Source: Clostridium sp. KNHs205 (GTDB lineage Bacteria > Bacillota > Clostridia > Lachnospirales > Lachnospiraceae). From it: a stretch of DNA of 64,000 nucleotides. A program made the position numbers and the translations under genes. Position 1 is the first letter of the stretch, and each line of letters begins with the position of its first letter. Below are positions 47,025 to 56,388 of the stretch, piece by piece. A model generated the notes under the pieces. That model made no database searches and was not told where the DNA came from. It saw only the letters and a program-made list of their open reading frames with translations. The stretch lies in assembly GCF_000702945.1 (NCBI RefSeq), contig NZ_JNLE01000003.1, forward strand, positions 1,721,501 to 1,785,500, in the 5' to 3' direction.

Positions 47025-48641
47025 ATGAAAAAAAGATTTCAAAAAGTTATAGCACTTGCAGCGGTGGCTGCGCTGGTTATATCCTTATCAGCCTGTGGTA
47101 ATAAGAATTCCGGAGAGGAGAAAGAAGCAGCACAGGAACCGAAGAACATTGAATTCCCATTGGCTGAGCAGGAAACCATATCCATTCTGACCAGTGCAGA
47201 AGCAACCTCGACACAAAATCCTGATGAAAAAGTCATCTACCAGAGAATTCAGAAGGAAACCAATGTAAAGGTAGATTGGACCTGTTATGTCAAAGATCAG
47301 TTTGTTGATAAAAGGAATCTGCTACTTGCGAAAGGGAAGAATCTGCCGGATATCATTTTGAATGCAGAATTGGGAACGTTGGATTTACTGAAGTATGGAA
47401 GTCAGGGGTTAATAACCCCGGTGGAAGACTTAATTGATAATTATATGCCAAACTTAAAAAAAGTATTGGAAGAAAACCCGAGTTATAGGAAATTAATTAC
47501 CGCACCGGATGGCCATATTTATTCCTTTCCTTGGATTGAACAGCTGGGAACAGGAAAAGAAGCAATTCAGGCAATTGGTGGTATGCCTTTTATCAATAAA
47601 GCCTGGCTGGAGCAATTGGGGCTTGAGATGCCTACAACCACTGAGGAATTAGTAAAGGTACTTACGGCCTTTAAAGAAAACATACCAAATGCAATACCAA
47701 TGTCCTTTAGAATTAACGGCGGAAATGAAGATTTGGGATTTATTTTAGGAGCCTTTGGATATGGGGATAATCCGGATCATATCATGGTAGATGAAAATAA
47801 TAAAGTGGTCTACTCTGTAACAGATGATGGATACAAAGAAGGAATCGCATGGCTTCATACCCTGCAGGAAAAAGGGCTTATTGATCCGGAAGCTTTTACA
47901 CAGGATTGGGCAACCCTTGTGGCGAAAGGTAAGGAAGACAGATATGGTATGTATTTTGGATGGGACAATACTGGGGTTCCTGGTACTGCTGAATCATATG
48001 TTCCGCTGCCTGCGTTAAAAGGACCTGGCGGAGAAGCAAATGCACCTCGTCAAAGCGGTACAGCTGATGGTGGTTTCCAAGTTGGCAGAGCTGTAATTAC
48101 AAGCTCCTGCAAAAACCTGGAATTAGCAGCTAAATGGATTGATCTTATGTACGCACCGCTCCAATCCATACAAAATAACTGGGGGACCTATGGAGAAGAA
48201 GGAAAGAATAATATTTTCGAACTGAAGGAAGATGGAACATTAACACATACACCTATTGACAGTCTGTCAGTATCACCCTGGGAAGCCAGAACTGCTCAAA
48301 TGGTCGGTGGTCCTCTTGCCGTACTGAACAGTTATTATGGACTCTATACAACATGCCCTCCGGATGCCTTGGAGAGAATGGAATTTGTAAAGAGTTATGT
48401 AAAAGATATGGAATACGATATGGTATATCCTAATGTCTTTATGTCACAGGAGGATTCTGTACAGTTAGCACAATATGAAACTGGTATTAAGCAATACGCG
48501 GAACAGATGAAGGCAGAATGGATCTTAAACGGCGGAATAGAAAAAGAATGGGATAGCTATCTGAAAAAGCTGGATCAGCTTGGTCTGAAGGAATATCTTG
48601 CAATTAAACAAAAATATTTAGACTCATACTTAAGCAACTAA
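47025..48641 (+). CDS. LplA-type substrate-binding lipoprotein (sucrose/fructan operon)
   Basis: A 538-residue binding protein with signal and lipobox LSAC (Cys about 25). The long two-domain LplA-like fold begins with a short Lys/Glu-rich linker. Typical phrases: LLLAKGKNLPDIILNAELG and YSFPWIEQL. GGGAGGAAAG precedes the ATG. Placed after its permeases and before a strong terminator. Expected ligands are sucrose, kestose-like or other fructo-oligosaccharides, judged only from the GH32 and fructokinase neighbours. Confidence 0.88.
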   Translation: MKKRFQKVIALAAVAALVISLSACGNKNSGEEKEAAQEPKNIEFPLAEQETISILTSAEATSTQNPDEKVIYQRIQKETNVKVDWTCYVKDQFVDKRNLLLAKGKNLPDIILNAELGTLDLLKYGSQGLITPVEDLIDNYMPNLKKVLEENPSYRKLITAPDGHIYSFPWIEQLGTGKEAIQAIGGMPFINKAWLEQLGLEMPTTTEELVKVLTAFKENIPNAIPMSFRINGGNEDLGFILGAFGYGDNPDHIMVDENNKVVYSVTDDGYKEGIAWLHTLQEKGLIDPEAFTQDWATLVAKGKEDRYGMYFGWDNTGVPGTAESYVPLPALKGPGGEANAPRQSGTADGGFQVGRAVITSSCKNLELAAKWIDLMYAPLQSIQNNWGTYGEEGKNNIFELKEDGTLTHTPIDSLSVSPWEARTAQMVGGPLAVLNSYYGLYTTCPPDALERMEFVKSYVKDMEYDMVYPNVFMSQEDSVQLAQYETGIKQYAEQMKAEWILNGGIEKEWDSYLKKLDQLGLKEYLAIKQKYLDSYLSN

Positions 48642-48718
48642 TTTTTGCAACTGACAGGGAAATTTTATTACAGGGCAAATACCAACTGCATATAAGGAGC
48701 TGTATATTCATTGTGTTG

Positions 48719-48762
48719 CCGGAAGGAAGCCGGTGGTTTTCCTTCCGGTATTTTTATTCTTT
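48719..48762 (+). terminator. Terminator after binding-protein gene
   Basis: CCGGAAGGAA (48719-48728) pairs with TTCCTTCCGG (48739-48748), a 10-base stem with a 10-base loop, followed by TATTTTTATTC. It sits between the transporter and GH32 genes, so GH32 relies on read-through or its own promoter. Confidence 0.85.
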
Positions 48763-48824
48763 TTGCGGAGGCTTCGGATAAATTATTATTTTAGTAAATT
48801 ATACAGATAAAAGGAGAAATATGA

Positions 48825-50282
48825 ATGAGTGAATTATTAAAAAAGGCGCAAATATATCAGGAAGAGAAAGCGGATGGCGTACCGGAGCTCCAAAGACCGG
48901 GTTTTCATGCCAGTTCTCCAATCGGATGGATAAATGATCCAAACGGCTGGTCGGTCTATAAGGGAGAATATCACCTTTTTTTTCAATATCATCCTTATAA
49001 TACCCATAATGGACTCATGCACTGGGGACATATGGTAACAAGAGATTTTATAACATGGAGCAGGATGCCGGTAGCCCTGGCCCCGGACATGGAATATGAT
49101 AATAAAGGTTGCTTTTCAGGCAGTGCGATTGATTACAAAGGGGAACATATCCTGATGTATACAGGAGTGTATGAAAAAGAGACAGAGGGAATAGAAGAAA
49201 CCTATCAAGTTCAATGTATTGCGGTCGGAGATGGAGAAAAGTATATAAAATCAGAATACAATCCGGTCATTACAGCTGATATGCTGCCCGAGGGTTTTAA
49301 TATTCATGATTTCAGGGATCCTAAAATTTGGAAAAAACATGATGCATTTTATGCAATAATTGGTAGTAAGGGCAAAGACAATGATGGGCAGGTAGTATTA
49401 TTTAAGTCAAAGAATTTAAAAGAGTGGGAATATGTAAGCAGTTTAGATCAATCGGAACAACGTTATGGTAAAATGTGGGAATGCCCTGATCTATTTACCT
49501 TGGATGGGCAGGACGTGCTTCTTACCTCTCCGCAGTTTATGGAAGCTGAGGATTTGGAATTCCATAACGGAAACGGAACCATGTGTATTATTGGAAAAGT
49601 GGATAATCGAAATAAATTAATAAGAAGTAATCTTCAGGCAATTGATTATGGTCTGGATTTTTATGCTCCACAAACCCTTGAAGCAGCTGACGGAAGAAGG
49701 ATAATGATTGCCTGGCTGCAGTCATGGGACAATTATATCACACCTGAGGAATTTGAATGGTCGGGAGTGATGAGCATTCCACGCGTGCTGACTTTACGTG
49801 GAAACCGTTTATACCAATATCCTGTAAGGGAAATTGAGGCCTTCCGAAGTAATCAATTTTTGAAAACGCTGACGGTTATTGCCGGAGAATCTTACATAGA
49901 GTTGGTGAAGGGCAGACAAATTGATTTAATTCTGAAATTAAAGAAAGTGGAATGCAGCTATTTTGAAATTAAACTGGCCTGTGGTGAAAGAAAATATACC
50001 CAAATTACCTATGAACCAGTAAAGGAAATGATAACCTTTGACAGGTCCCATTCAGGTCTGCATAAAGATGTGCAATGTATACGAAAGATGAAAGTTGATC
50101 CTTTCGGTAAAGAAATAGAAATCAGGATACTGATGGATAAATATACGATTGAAATGTTTATTGACGGCGGCAAATATGCAATGAGTTCGCTCATCTATAC
50201 GGATTTAGCGTTTGATAAGATTGATTTTGATACAGATGGACAGGTAGGGTTGGTCATTGAGAAATATGATATTTGTGTATGA
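48825..50282 (+). CDS. scrB: GH32 sucrase/beta-fructofuranosidase
   Basis: A 485-residue cytoplasmic enzyme with a five-bladed propeller and a C-terminal beta-sandwich. The three GH32 motifs are clear: WINDPNG with nucleophile Asp 38, FRDPK, and WECPDLF with acid/base Glu 219. AAAGGAGAAA precedes; ATG 48825 is used because ATG 48821 is in another frame and stops after three codons. With an ABC importer rather than a phosphotransferase system, the substrate is likely unphosphorylated sucrose or fructo-oligosaccharide. The symbol follows common usage for this family. Confidence 0.92.
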   Translation: MSELLKKAQIYQEEKADGVPELQRPGFHASSPIGWINDPNGWSVYKGEYHLFFQYHPYNTHNGLMHWGHMVTRDFITWSRMPVALAPDMEYDNKGCFSGSAIDYKGEHILMYTGVYEKETEGIEETYQVQCIAVGDGEKYIKSEYNPVITADMLPEGFNIHDFRDPKIWKKHDAFYAIIGSKGKDNDGQVVLFKSKNLKEWEYVSSLDQSEQRYGKMWECPDLFTLDGQDVLLTSPQFMEAEDLEFHNGNGTMCIIGKVDNRNKLIRSNLQAIDYGLDFYAPQTLEAADGRRIMIAWLQSWDNYITPEEFEWSGVMSIPRVLTLRGNRLYQYPVREIEAFRSNQFLKTLTVIAGESYIELVKGRQIDLILKLKKVECSYFEIKLACGERKYTQITYEPVKEMITFDRSHSGLHKDVQCIRKMKVDPFGKEIEIRILMDKYTIEMFIDGGKYAMSSLIYTDLAFDKIDFDTDGQVGLVIEKYDICV

Positions 50283-50391
50283 CCTTTATTTGTCAAAAAG
50301 GAGAGTAGCAATGAAAGTGATAGGACATTTTTCTGATGTGTTATAGAAATCACGAAATTTCTTACAAAAAACCATAAAGTGAGGACAAAGA

Positions 50392-51351
50392 ATGACTATA
50401 AAAGATATTGATGTGGTGGCATTGGGAGAATTATTGATTGATTTTACAGAATGTGGAGACAGTGTACAAGGCAATTCCTTATTCGAAGCTAATCCCGGAG
50501 GCGCACCTTGTAATTTATTGGCTATGCTGACCAAATTAGGAAATAAAACAGCTTTCATAGGGAAAGTCGGTGAGGACCAATTCGGCAGAATGCTGATTGC
50601 CAGGGTGTCAGAGCTAGGAATTGATACCACCTGTCTGTATAAGGATAGAGAAGTCCCCACTACTTTAGCGTTTGTGCATACTTTAAGCAATGGAGACAGA
50701 GATTTCTCTTTTTATCGAAATCCGGGAGCTGATGTGATGTTAACAGAGGTAGATATACCGGAGGAGCTGTTAAAACGATCACGAATTTTTCATTTCGGAA
50801 CGTTATCTATGACACATGAAGGAAACAGAAAAGCCACCCAAAAAGCAGTAAGGATTGCTAAAGAAAATGGATGCCTGCTATCCTTTGACCCTAATTTACG
50901 GGTACCTCTCTGGAAAAGTCCGGCGGCTGCAAAAGAACAGATGGAATATGGATTACAGCACTGTGACATCTTAAAAATATCTGACAATGAAATACAATGG
51001 ATTACAGGTATTGAGGATTATGACAAAGGAATAGCAAATCTCCGGGCAGACTATAATATACCTTTAATACTGTTAACCATGGGAAGAGAGGGAAGCAGGG
51101 CGTATTATAAAGGGCTACGCGTAGAAGTAAAATCCTTTCAACAAGACAAAACCATTGAAACCACCGGTGCTGGAGATACTTTCGGAGGCTGTGTCTTACA
51201 TCATATATTGGAATGGGGACTGGGTAATCTCACTGTATCAAAGCTTCAAAAAATGCTTACTTTTGCAAATGCAGGAGCAGCAATTATCACTACTAGAAAA
51301 GGGGCACTGTCTGTAATGCCCTCAGAAGAGGAAATTGATAATTTGATCTAA
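50392..51351 (+). CDS. scrK: Fructokinase, PfkB family
   Basis: A 319-residue ATP-dependent sugar kinase that would phosphorylate fructose released by GH32. Starts ALGELLIDFTECG, with the N-terminal PfkB signature around GGAPCNLLAMLTKLGNKTAF and the C-terminal signature ETTGAGDTFGGC with catalytic base Asp 262. FARSPERCEPTIONAL substrate proof is lacking, but the sucrose context and FTECG start are typical of fructokinases. GTGAGGAC precedes ATG 50392. The 109 bases from GH32 contain an 11-codon frame (from 50311) that is probably meaningless. Confidence 0.88.
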   Translation: MTIKDIDVVALGELLIDFTECGDSVQGNSLFEANPGGAPCNLLAMLTKLGNKTAFIGKVGEDQFGRMLIARVSELGIDTTCLYKDREVPTTLAFVHTLSNGDRDFSFYRNPGADVMLTEVDIPEELLKRSRIFHFGTLSMTHEGNRKATQKAVRIAKENGCLLSFDPNLRVPLWKSPAAAKEQMEYGLQHCDILKISDNEIQWITGIEDYDKGIANLRADYNIPLILLTMGREGSRAYYKGLRVEVKSFQQDKTIETTGAGDTFGGCVLHHILEWGLGNLTVSKLQKMLTFANAGAAIITTRKGALSVMPSEEEIDNLI

Positions 51352-51420
51352 ACTGCTATCTGAAGATCCAGGTGTCATTTTTCTCTGCTGTATAGACTGA
51401 AAATCCTTCCTGTGCCGTTA

Positions 51421-51578
51421 GGATGTGTCTGAAAACTACTTGCACCAAGTTGTAATTCTACTTTATGGGAGGCAATCCCTGATACCAGGGAGATAGTGGT
51501 TATGTTTCCAAAGTTATAAAGTAAAATACCGCAAAACAGAGCATTTAGTACGTTGCAGTGAGTTTTCAGACACGTCCC
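51421..51578. mobile_element. Small element with inverted terminal repeats (MITE-like)
   Basis: The left end GATGTGTCTGAAAACTACTT and right end AGTGAGTTTTCAGACACGTC are inverted copies, sharing GTGTCTGAAAACT exactly and a TGCA just inside. The 158-base element has no coding capacity. An inner CCCTG-ATAC-CAGGG hairpin is present. It lies between the convergent fructokinase and LacI genes. No target duplication was recognised. Confidence 0.7.
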
Positions 51579-51601
51579 GGTTTATGTCACGAAACCGGAA
51601 C

Positions 51602-52639
51602 TTATTCTGAGGTAGAAAGTCTATTTATTATCTGAGTTTGGACATATATAGTCCGATAGGATAATTCCGGATGCTGTATTCTTGATAGTAAAGTCTCAGC
51701 AGCAAAGTACCCCATAGAATCCCCCGGAATATTTGCAGTGGTAAGGGGAGGCTCTATTATTCTGGATTCGGCGGAATTATCAAAACCACATATCTTGATA
51801 TCATTGGGGATAATAAGATTCATTGATTTTAAAGCCCGGATGACATCAATTGCAATATAATCATTCGCACAGACAAAAGCATCAGGAAGGCAGGGGAGCG
51901 CTTTTATTTTTGAGGCTAATAATTCTGGATTATAGTAAGGGAGATTATCATTTTCTAAGATACAATATTCATTATTATCAAGGCAGGAATCTTGCATGGC
52001 TTTACGATAACCGGACCAACGCTCATAAAATGAATGACAATGAAGATAATCACCTACAAAGCCAATTTTCTTATATCCGCTGGCAAGCAGGGATTGCGTC
52101 ATTTTGTAAGAGCAATTGTAATTCTCCATATACATAATATCAGAATTTATCATTTGCCCGGCGGTGTTTGCAAACGTATCAATGAAAAGAGTAGGAATTT
52201 CTAAATTACATAGAAACTCTGTATAACATTCATTAAACATTTCAATGATAATAATACCCTTTGTGAAGTCATAATTAAAGTTGGCAGGGAGCTGACACTT
52301 AAACATAAAGTCATCCCGAATTGTATACACGGATAATCGATATCCCAGCGCACTTATATGTTCTTGAAAAGTGTGCAGTAATGCTGAACTGAAATGGGAA
52401 GTACTTAGAACGGAATGACTAAACAGGGCAATTTCATAGTTGGGTTGAGGGTTAGTAGTTTCGGTGGAGCCTTGATTTAACATGGAAAATTGTTTATAGC
52501 CAAGTTCGGCGGCTTTTCTATATATTTTATTTTGGGTATCTTTTGAAACGACACCTGTCCCATTGATGGCTTTTGAGACTGTATTTCTTGATATATTCAG
52601 AGCATCTGCTATGTCTTGGACAGTAACTTTATGTCTCAT
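51602..52639 (-). CDS. LacI-family transcriptional regulator 2
   Basis: A 345-residue regulator. Start 52639 follows GGAGG with five-base spacing on the minus strand; a frame from 52651 would include the ribosome site. The helix-turn-helix TVQDIADALNISRNTVSKAI shares the recognition helix and hinge start (SRNTVSKAINGTG) with LacI regulator 1 at 43717. The sensor domains are alike throughout (VCANDYIAIDVIRAL; ICGFDNSAESRIIEPP), indicating duplication. It is convergent with fructokinase and closes the sucrose/fructan block. Confidence 0.9.
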   Translation of the reverse strand: MRHKVTVQDIADALNISRNTVSKAINGTGVVSKDTQNKIYRKAAELGYKQFSMLNQGSTETTNPQPNYEIALFSHSVLSTSHFSSALLHTFQEHISALGYRLSVYTIRDDFMFKCQLPANFNYDFTKGIIIIEMFNECYTEFLCNLEIPTLFIDTFANTAGQMINSDIMYMENYNCSYKMTQSLLASGYKKIGFVGDYLHCHSFYERWSGYRKAMQDSCLDNNEYCILENDNLPYYNPELLASKIKALPCLPDAFVCANDYIAIDVIRALKSMNLIIPNDIKICGFDNSAESRIIEPPLTTANIPGDSMGYFAAETLLSRIQHPELSYRTIYVQTQIINRLSTSE

Positions 52640-52665
52640 AAAAACCTCCATTTTTCTTTACTACT

Positions 52666-52694
52666 ATCTTACAATATTTTATATTAGGTGTCAA
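52666..52694 (-). promoter_or_regulatory. Promoter of LacI regulator 2
   Basis: On the minus strand a perfect TTGACA (52694-52689) and TAAGAT (52671-52666) are spaced by exactly 17 bases, 27 bases before the start codon at 52639. Confidence 0.8.
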
Positions 52695-52701
52695 ATGTAA
52701 A
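52688..52701. promoter_or_regulatory. Candidate LacI-family operator, site 3
   Basis: On the minus strand TTTACATTTGACAC matches site 1 (GTTACATTTGCAAC) at 11 of 14 bases. It overlaps the -35 box of LacI regulator 2, consistent with autorepression. Confidence 0.45.
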
Positions 52702-52958
52702 TAAGCAATTAGGCATACGTACACTTAAAATCCTGCGCTATAGTATAAGAAGAATGAGGACTAGTCTTCCAATAGTGAAATGTCTTCTCCAAGGCTTTTT
52801 CTTATTCTTATATTCTCTCTTCCCCAGGAACACATCACATCTGTGCAAAAGATTACATCAGGTATATTTTAAAACTAAGTCGGAGGAGCGGCTTAAAGTA
52901 AAGGAATAATCAAGTAAAAGATAAACTTACTGCCATATCGTTAAGAGCAGTATAATAA

Positions 52959-53025
52959 AAACTCTATGGTTTTCCATCCCACTGCACAATGTGCAAGGCC
53001 GGCTAACCATAGAGTTTCTTTTTCG
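52959..53025. terminator. Terminator for CBM3-CE2 esterase gene (works on minus strand)
   Basis: AAACTCTATGGTT (52959-52971) and AACCATAGAGTTT (53005-53017) form a perfect 13-base stem, with an inner TTGCACA-type small hairpin in the loop. T-runs flank it on both strands; on the minus strand it lies just after the esterase stop. Confidence 0.85.
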
Positions 53026-53049
53026 TTCCAGTCGATTATCCTGCAAGTA

Positions 53050-54645
53050 TTACCAGCCCAGATCCACACGTATCCTGGCTGCCAGCTGGTCAGCCATCAG
53101 CTGGTGGGTTACCAGACTGGGATGCCAATCTTCACCGTAACCATTGGCCCATTCCTGAACAGGAAATTCGATATAATGAACCTTAGAGTCCCCGGCGGTG
53201 TTCTTCTGATTCACCACACCACTTATATAATCACGGGCACTTGACTGACTGTCACCACTTAACATAGGGCCCATGGCACAGTATATATGGGCATCCGGAT
53301 ACTGGGTCCGGACTTTTGCCACCAGATTTGAATACGCTGTTGTAAAAGCAGTTCTGTCCGGAGTACCGATGCTATAGTCATTGGTACAGAGGTTTATGAC
53401 AACTACCTGAGGCACCCACTGGCTGGGATTCCATTGAAGGGCAGAATCATAAGCCAGTATCCTGGAATACAGAGAGGGCATTAAATCAGTGGTATCTCCT
53501 CCGTAATTGCGGATTACACCCTTGCCCGACCAACTGACAGTAACAGGATCAGCCTCCAGAAGACGGGCAGTTATTGCGCCGTATGCCTGGTAAGCATTTT
53601 CATTCTTTGTAGTAAAGGACTCATACTGGCTGGTGCCTTCATTACCATAACCGCAGGTAATGGAATCACCAATAAATTCTATACGCCGCAAAGAGGGAGA
53701 AGGAGCAGCCAGCAGACTGCCATCCGTAATAGTAAATCCAAGAAACTGTACATCACCTACCCAGGCTTCAGTCCTCTTTACCAGCTCAACTGTATGAGTG
53801 CCGCTTGCCAGGCCGGAAGCCAGCGTAATCGGGGAGGAACTTTTGGCAGTAACGTTGATGGGGGTCTTTACTTTACCATCAATTATCACCTCAAACCAGT
53901 TATCACCGGTGGATTTAAGGTTTACCTGGATGCCCGTTCCGGAAAAAGAAGCTTTTATGGTAGTGGTACCCCAGGAAAACTTTGGTCCTGCCGGGTCACT
54001 TCTGTCAAAACGTCCAATAAAAAGTACATTGGAGTCAGGGGAAGGTGTTACAGTGGCAGTAGGAGTGGGAGTCACTGTAGGGGTAAGTGTCGGGCTGATG
54101 GTAGGAGTGGGTGAAACTGTTCCGCTGGGTTCAAGGCCCCAAACCAGTTCACCTCCGATATAACCTGTTATTGAACTGGAATTAGTATAGGTTGAAGCGG
54201 TATGAAAAGAATAATCATCAGTCTGTATAAAGTCAGTCCAGTCGGATTTCCAGATTCTTGACTTTATCTCAATACCTGTACCCGGGTCAAGAGTCCCTGC
54301 ACCGCTTTTAAAACCAATTTCCAGATATCTGTCGGAGTTATCTCCGCTCAAGGTACCAAAGGTACCGGTCACATTTTGTGCACCTATAGTAGAGTAGTCA
54401 CATGAAAAGTTGTTTGACTGGATTCCGTCATTTGTAAAATAGTACTTTAGCTTAACAGTTGAAAGCAGCAAAGGGGTTGTCCCTGTGTTGACCAGCCTGA
54501 AATTTGGGCTAATGGTGTTTGATTTATCTGCCGTATTTCCGTTGAAGGACCGTACGCTTATGCTTTCTGCGGCAGAAACACTGGATATTGGAGTCATGGC
54601 GGTCAGTACAATCGCAAGCAGGATTATACCAATTTTCTTTAACAT
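53050..54645 (-). CDS. Secreted CBM3 plus CE2 acetyl esterase
   Basis: A 531-residue protein with a cleaved signal peptide (hydrophobic stretch ending VSAAES). Start 54645 follows GGAGG by 8 bases; the longer frame to 54711 has no such site. Residues about 30-175 look like a CBM3-type carbohydrate-binding module (FRLVNTGTTPLLLSTVKLKY; SDRYLEIGFKSGAGTLDPGT). A Pro/Thr-rich linker follows, then a CE2 esterase: N-terminal jelly-roll (FIGRFDRSDPAGPKFSW) and SGNH domain with FIGDSITCGYGNE, NLCTNDY and DWHPSLVTH. It would deacetylate hemicellulose bound to plant walls. Unlike most enzymes here it is freely secreted. Confidence 0.88.
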   Translation of the reverse strand: MLKKIGIILLAIVLTAMTPISSVSAAESISVRSFNGNTADKSNTISPNFRLVNTGTTPLLLSTVKLKYYFTNDGIQSNNFSCDYSTIGAQNVTGTFGTLSGDNSDRYLEIGFKSGAGTLDPGTGIEIKSRIWKSDWTDFIQTDDYSFHTASTYTNSSSITGYIGGELVWGLEPSGTVSPTPTISPTLTPTVTPTPTATVTPSPDSNVLFIGRFDRSDPAGPKFSWGTTTIKASFSGTGIQVNLKSTGDNWFEVIIDGKVKTPINVTAKSSSPITLASGLASGTHTVELVKRTEAWVGDVQFLGFTITDGSLLAAPSPSLRRIEFIGDSITCGYGNEGTSQYESFTTKNENAYQAYGAITARLLEADPVTVSWSGKGVIRNYGGDTTDLMPSLYSRILAYDSALQWNPSQWVPQVVVINLCTNDYSIGTPDRTAFTTAYSNLVAKVRTQYPDAHIYCAMGPMLSGDSQSSARDYISGVVNQKNTAGDSKVHYIEFPVQEWANGYGEDWHPSLVTHQLMADQLAARIRVDLGW

Positions 54646-55043
54646 AGATAATACCTCCATAAATGTAAATATTTGTAATTGAATTATAACATGTAAAGGC
54701 TGACTTTGCACTATATATTAGCTTTCATTCATCGATTTCGTTTCAAACTCACAATACCGTATTGAATCTGAAAAACTGGTTCATTTTCAAAGATGTGAGC
54801 TTTTGGAGGAAATTCCTGGGTTTATTTGGACGGATAATGGAAACACCAATCCAGCATCAGGTGAAAGTATGGAGGGACAAATTTCCGATGGAACCAGGCT
54901 TCAGGTATTCGTGATTATAGACAAAGAACTCCCTGGATTGCACATTTAAACATAAATATATTACAAATTTCCATTTATGACATTTTGTATTCATGATAAG
55001 ATGAAGCTAGTTCCAGAAGAACGAACCAGAGGAGGAAGATTAG
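54646..55043. other. 398-base intergenic region upstream of galactoside operon
   Basis: It contains a 76-codon open stretch without start (54722-54949), possibly a gene remnant, and the motif CACATTTAAACATA at 54941, shared with 61678. The last 80 bases carry an AT-rich promoter-like stretch and the GAGGAGGAAG ribosome site. Confidence 0.5.
54941..54966 (+). promoter_or_regulatory. Shared upstream motif, copy 1 (candidate AraC-regulator site)
   Basis: CACATTTAAACATAAATATATTACAA; the first 14 bases are identical to 61678-61691 and a following ATATTACAA is also shared with a one- or two-base shift. It lies about 80 bases before the binding-protein start. Confidence 0.45.
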
Positions 55044-56369
55044 ATGAAAAAGAAAGCTTTTAGTATTTTTTTGAGTATCTTATTGGTAATGTCATTAATG
55101 GCAGGATGCGGCAAAAACTTAAATTCAAAAGAAACCGTCAACCCGGATCCAACGGAAGATGCGAAAGCATCAGAAACACCTGCAGCCACGGAAGCTGCCA
55201 AAGGGGTAACAATCAGTTATGCGGTATGGGATTCCAATCAGGCTAAATTAATTCAGCAGCTGGCGGATGCCTTTGAAACAGAAACAGGAATTCATGTAGA
55301 TATCCAGGTTAATGGCTGGTCTGATTACTGGACTGCCTTGGAAGCAGCAGCAACAGGCGGGTCTTTGCCCGACACCTTCTGGATGCATTCAAATAATATT
55401 TACTATTATGCCTCCAACGGTCAGCTGCTGGATCTGACAGAGGATATCAACAGCAGCAGCGATATTAAATTAGAAAACTATCCAGCTGGACTGAATCAGA
55501 TATATAATCTGGAGGGCAGGCAGTATGCCATCCCCAAGGATTACGATACCATCGGACTCTGGTACAACAAGACCATGTTTGATGCAGCCGGTGTGGCTTA
55601 TCCTAATGGGGACTGGACCTGGGAGGACCTTAAGGCGGCAGCGGAGAAGCTTACCAAGAAGGATGGTTCTCAGTACGGTATCCTTGCACCTCTTCACAAT
55701 CAGGAGGGTTACTATAACTTCGTATACCAGAATGGAGGTACCATCGTTACTGCAGATAAGAAGTCCGGTTATGATGATCCAAAGACAATAGATGCAATCA
55801 AATATTATTTTGACTTTGTAAGAAATGGACTCTCACCGGTAATTACAGGAGATGCCGAAAGGGCAGAAGCTTTCCAGAACGGCCTGACAGCAATGGCGTT
55901 CTTTGGCTCCTGGAATCTTTCCGGCTTTGCAGCCAATGAATACATAGCAAAAAACTGTGATGTTGCCGTACTTCCAAAATCCAATAGCGGCGGTCAGGCT
56001 TCCATCTTTAACGGATTAGGCAACTGTATCGCAGCAACCACTGAGCATCCAGAGGAAGCCTGGAAATGGATCGAGTATTTAAGTAACGAAGCAGGGCAAA
56101 AGAAACAGGCAGAACTGGGAATTGCAATCTCTGCCTATAACGGAACTGCAGAAGCCTGGACCAAGGCATATCCCGGGTTTAATGTACAGTCATATTTAGA
56201 CATGGTGACTTACGCCCAAATCAGGCCCTATACGAATCAAACCAGCCTATGGGAGGATAAGGCCTACGAACTTTTAACAAATGTTTATGCAAATGGGGGA
56301 GATGTGGAGGCTGCCTGTAAGGAAGTTGCAGCTATGATGAACAATGCCATAGATCATGAGCAGAAATAG
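55044..56369 (+). CDS. MsmE-like sugar ABC transporter substrate-binding lipoprotein
   Basis: A 441-residue family 1 binding protein, shorter than the LplA-type ones elsewhere here. Signal with lipobox LMAGC (Cys about 22), then a Glu/Ala/Thr linker to about residue 50. Typical phrases: LADAFETETGIHVDIQVNGW, AIPKDYDTIGLWYNKTMFDA, NGLTAMAFFGSWNLSGFA. GAGGAGGAAG precedes the ATG. With two permeases, GH36 and an MsmR-like regulator it forms a raffinose/melibiose-type uptake module. Confidence 0.9.
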   Translation: MKKKAFSIFLSILLVMSLMAGCGKNLNSKETVNPDPTEDAKASETPAATEAAKGVTISYAVWDSNQAKLIQQLADAFETETGIHVDIQVNGWSDYWTALEAAATGGSLPDTFWMHSNNIYYYASNGQLLDLTEDINSSSDIKLENYPAGLNQIYNLEGRQYAIPKDYDTIGLWYNKTMFDAAGVAYPNGDWTWEDLKAAAEKLTKKDGSQYGILAPLHNQEGYYNFVYQNGGTIVTADKKSGYDDPKTIDAIKYYFDFVRNGLSPVITGDAERAEAFQNGLTAMAFFGSWNLSGFAANEYIAKNCDVAVLPKSNSGGQASIFNGLGNCIAATTEHPEEAWKWIEYLSNEAGQKKQAELGIAISAYNGTAEAWTKAYPGFNVQSYLDMVTYAQIRPYTNQTSLWEDKAYELLTNVYANGGDVEAACKEVAAMMNNAIDHEQK

Positions 56370-56388
56370 CAATAAACGAAATTATAAG

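Larger units (their letters stand above)
52652..53049. other. 398-base intergenic region
   Basis: It holds the minus-strand promoter of LacI regulator 2 (52666-52694), an overlapping operator candidate, and a two-way terminator near 52959-53025. A 73-codon plus-strand frame from 52688 has no ribosome site and is not called. Confidence 0.6.

Noticed and set aside
52688..52909. 73-codon plus-strand frame upstream of the esterase terminator
   Set aside because: Its start lies in the LacI promoter and there is no ribosome site; the basic composition looks like chance.
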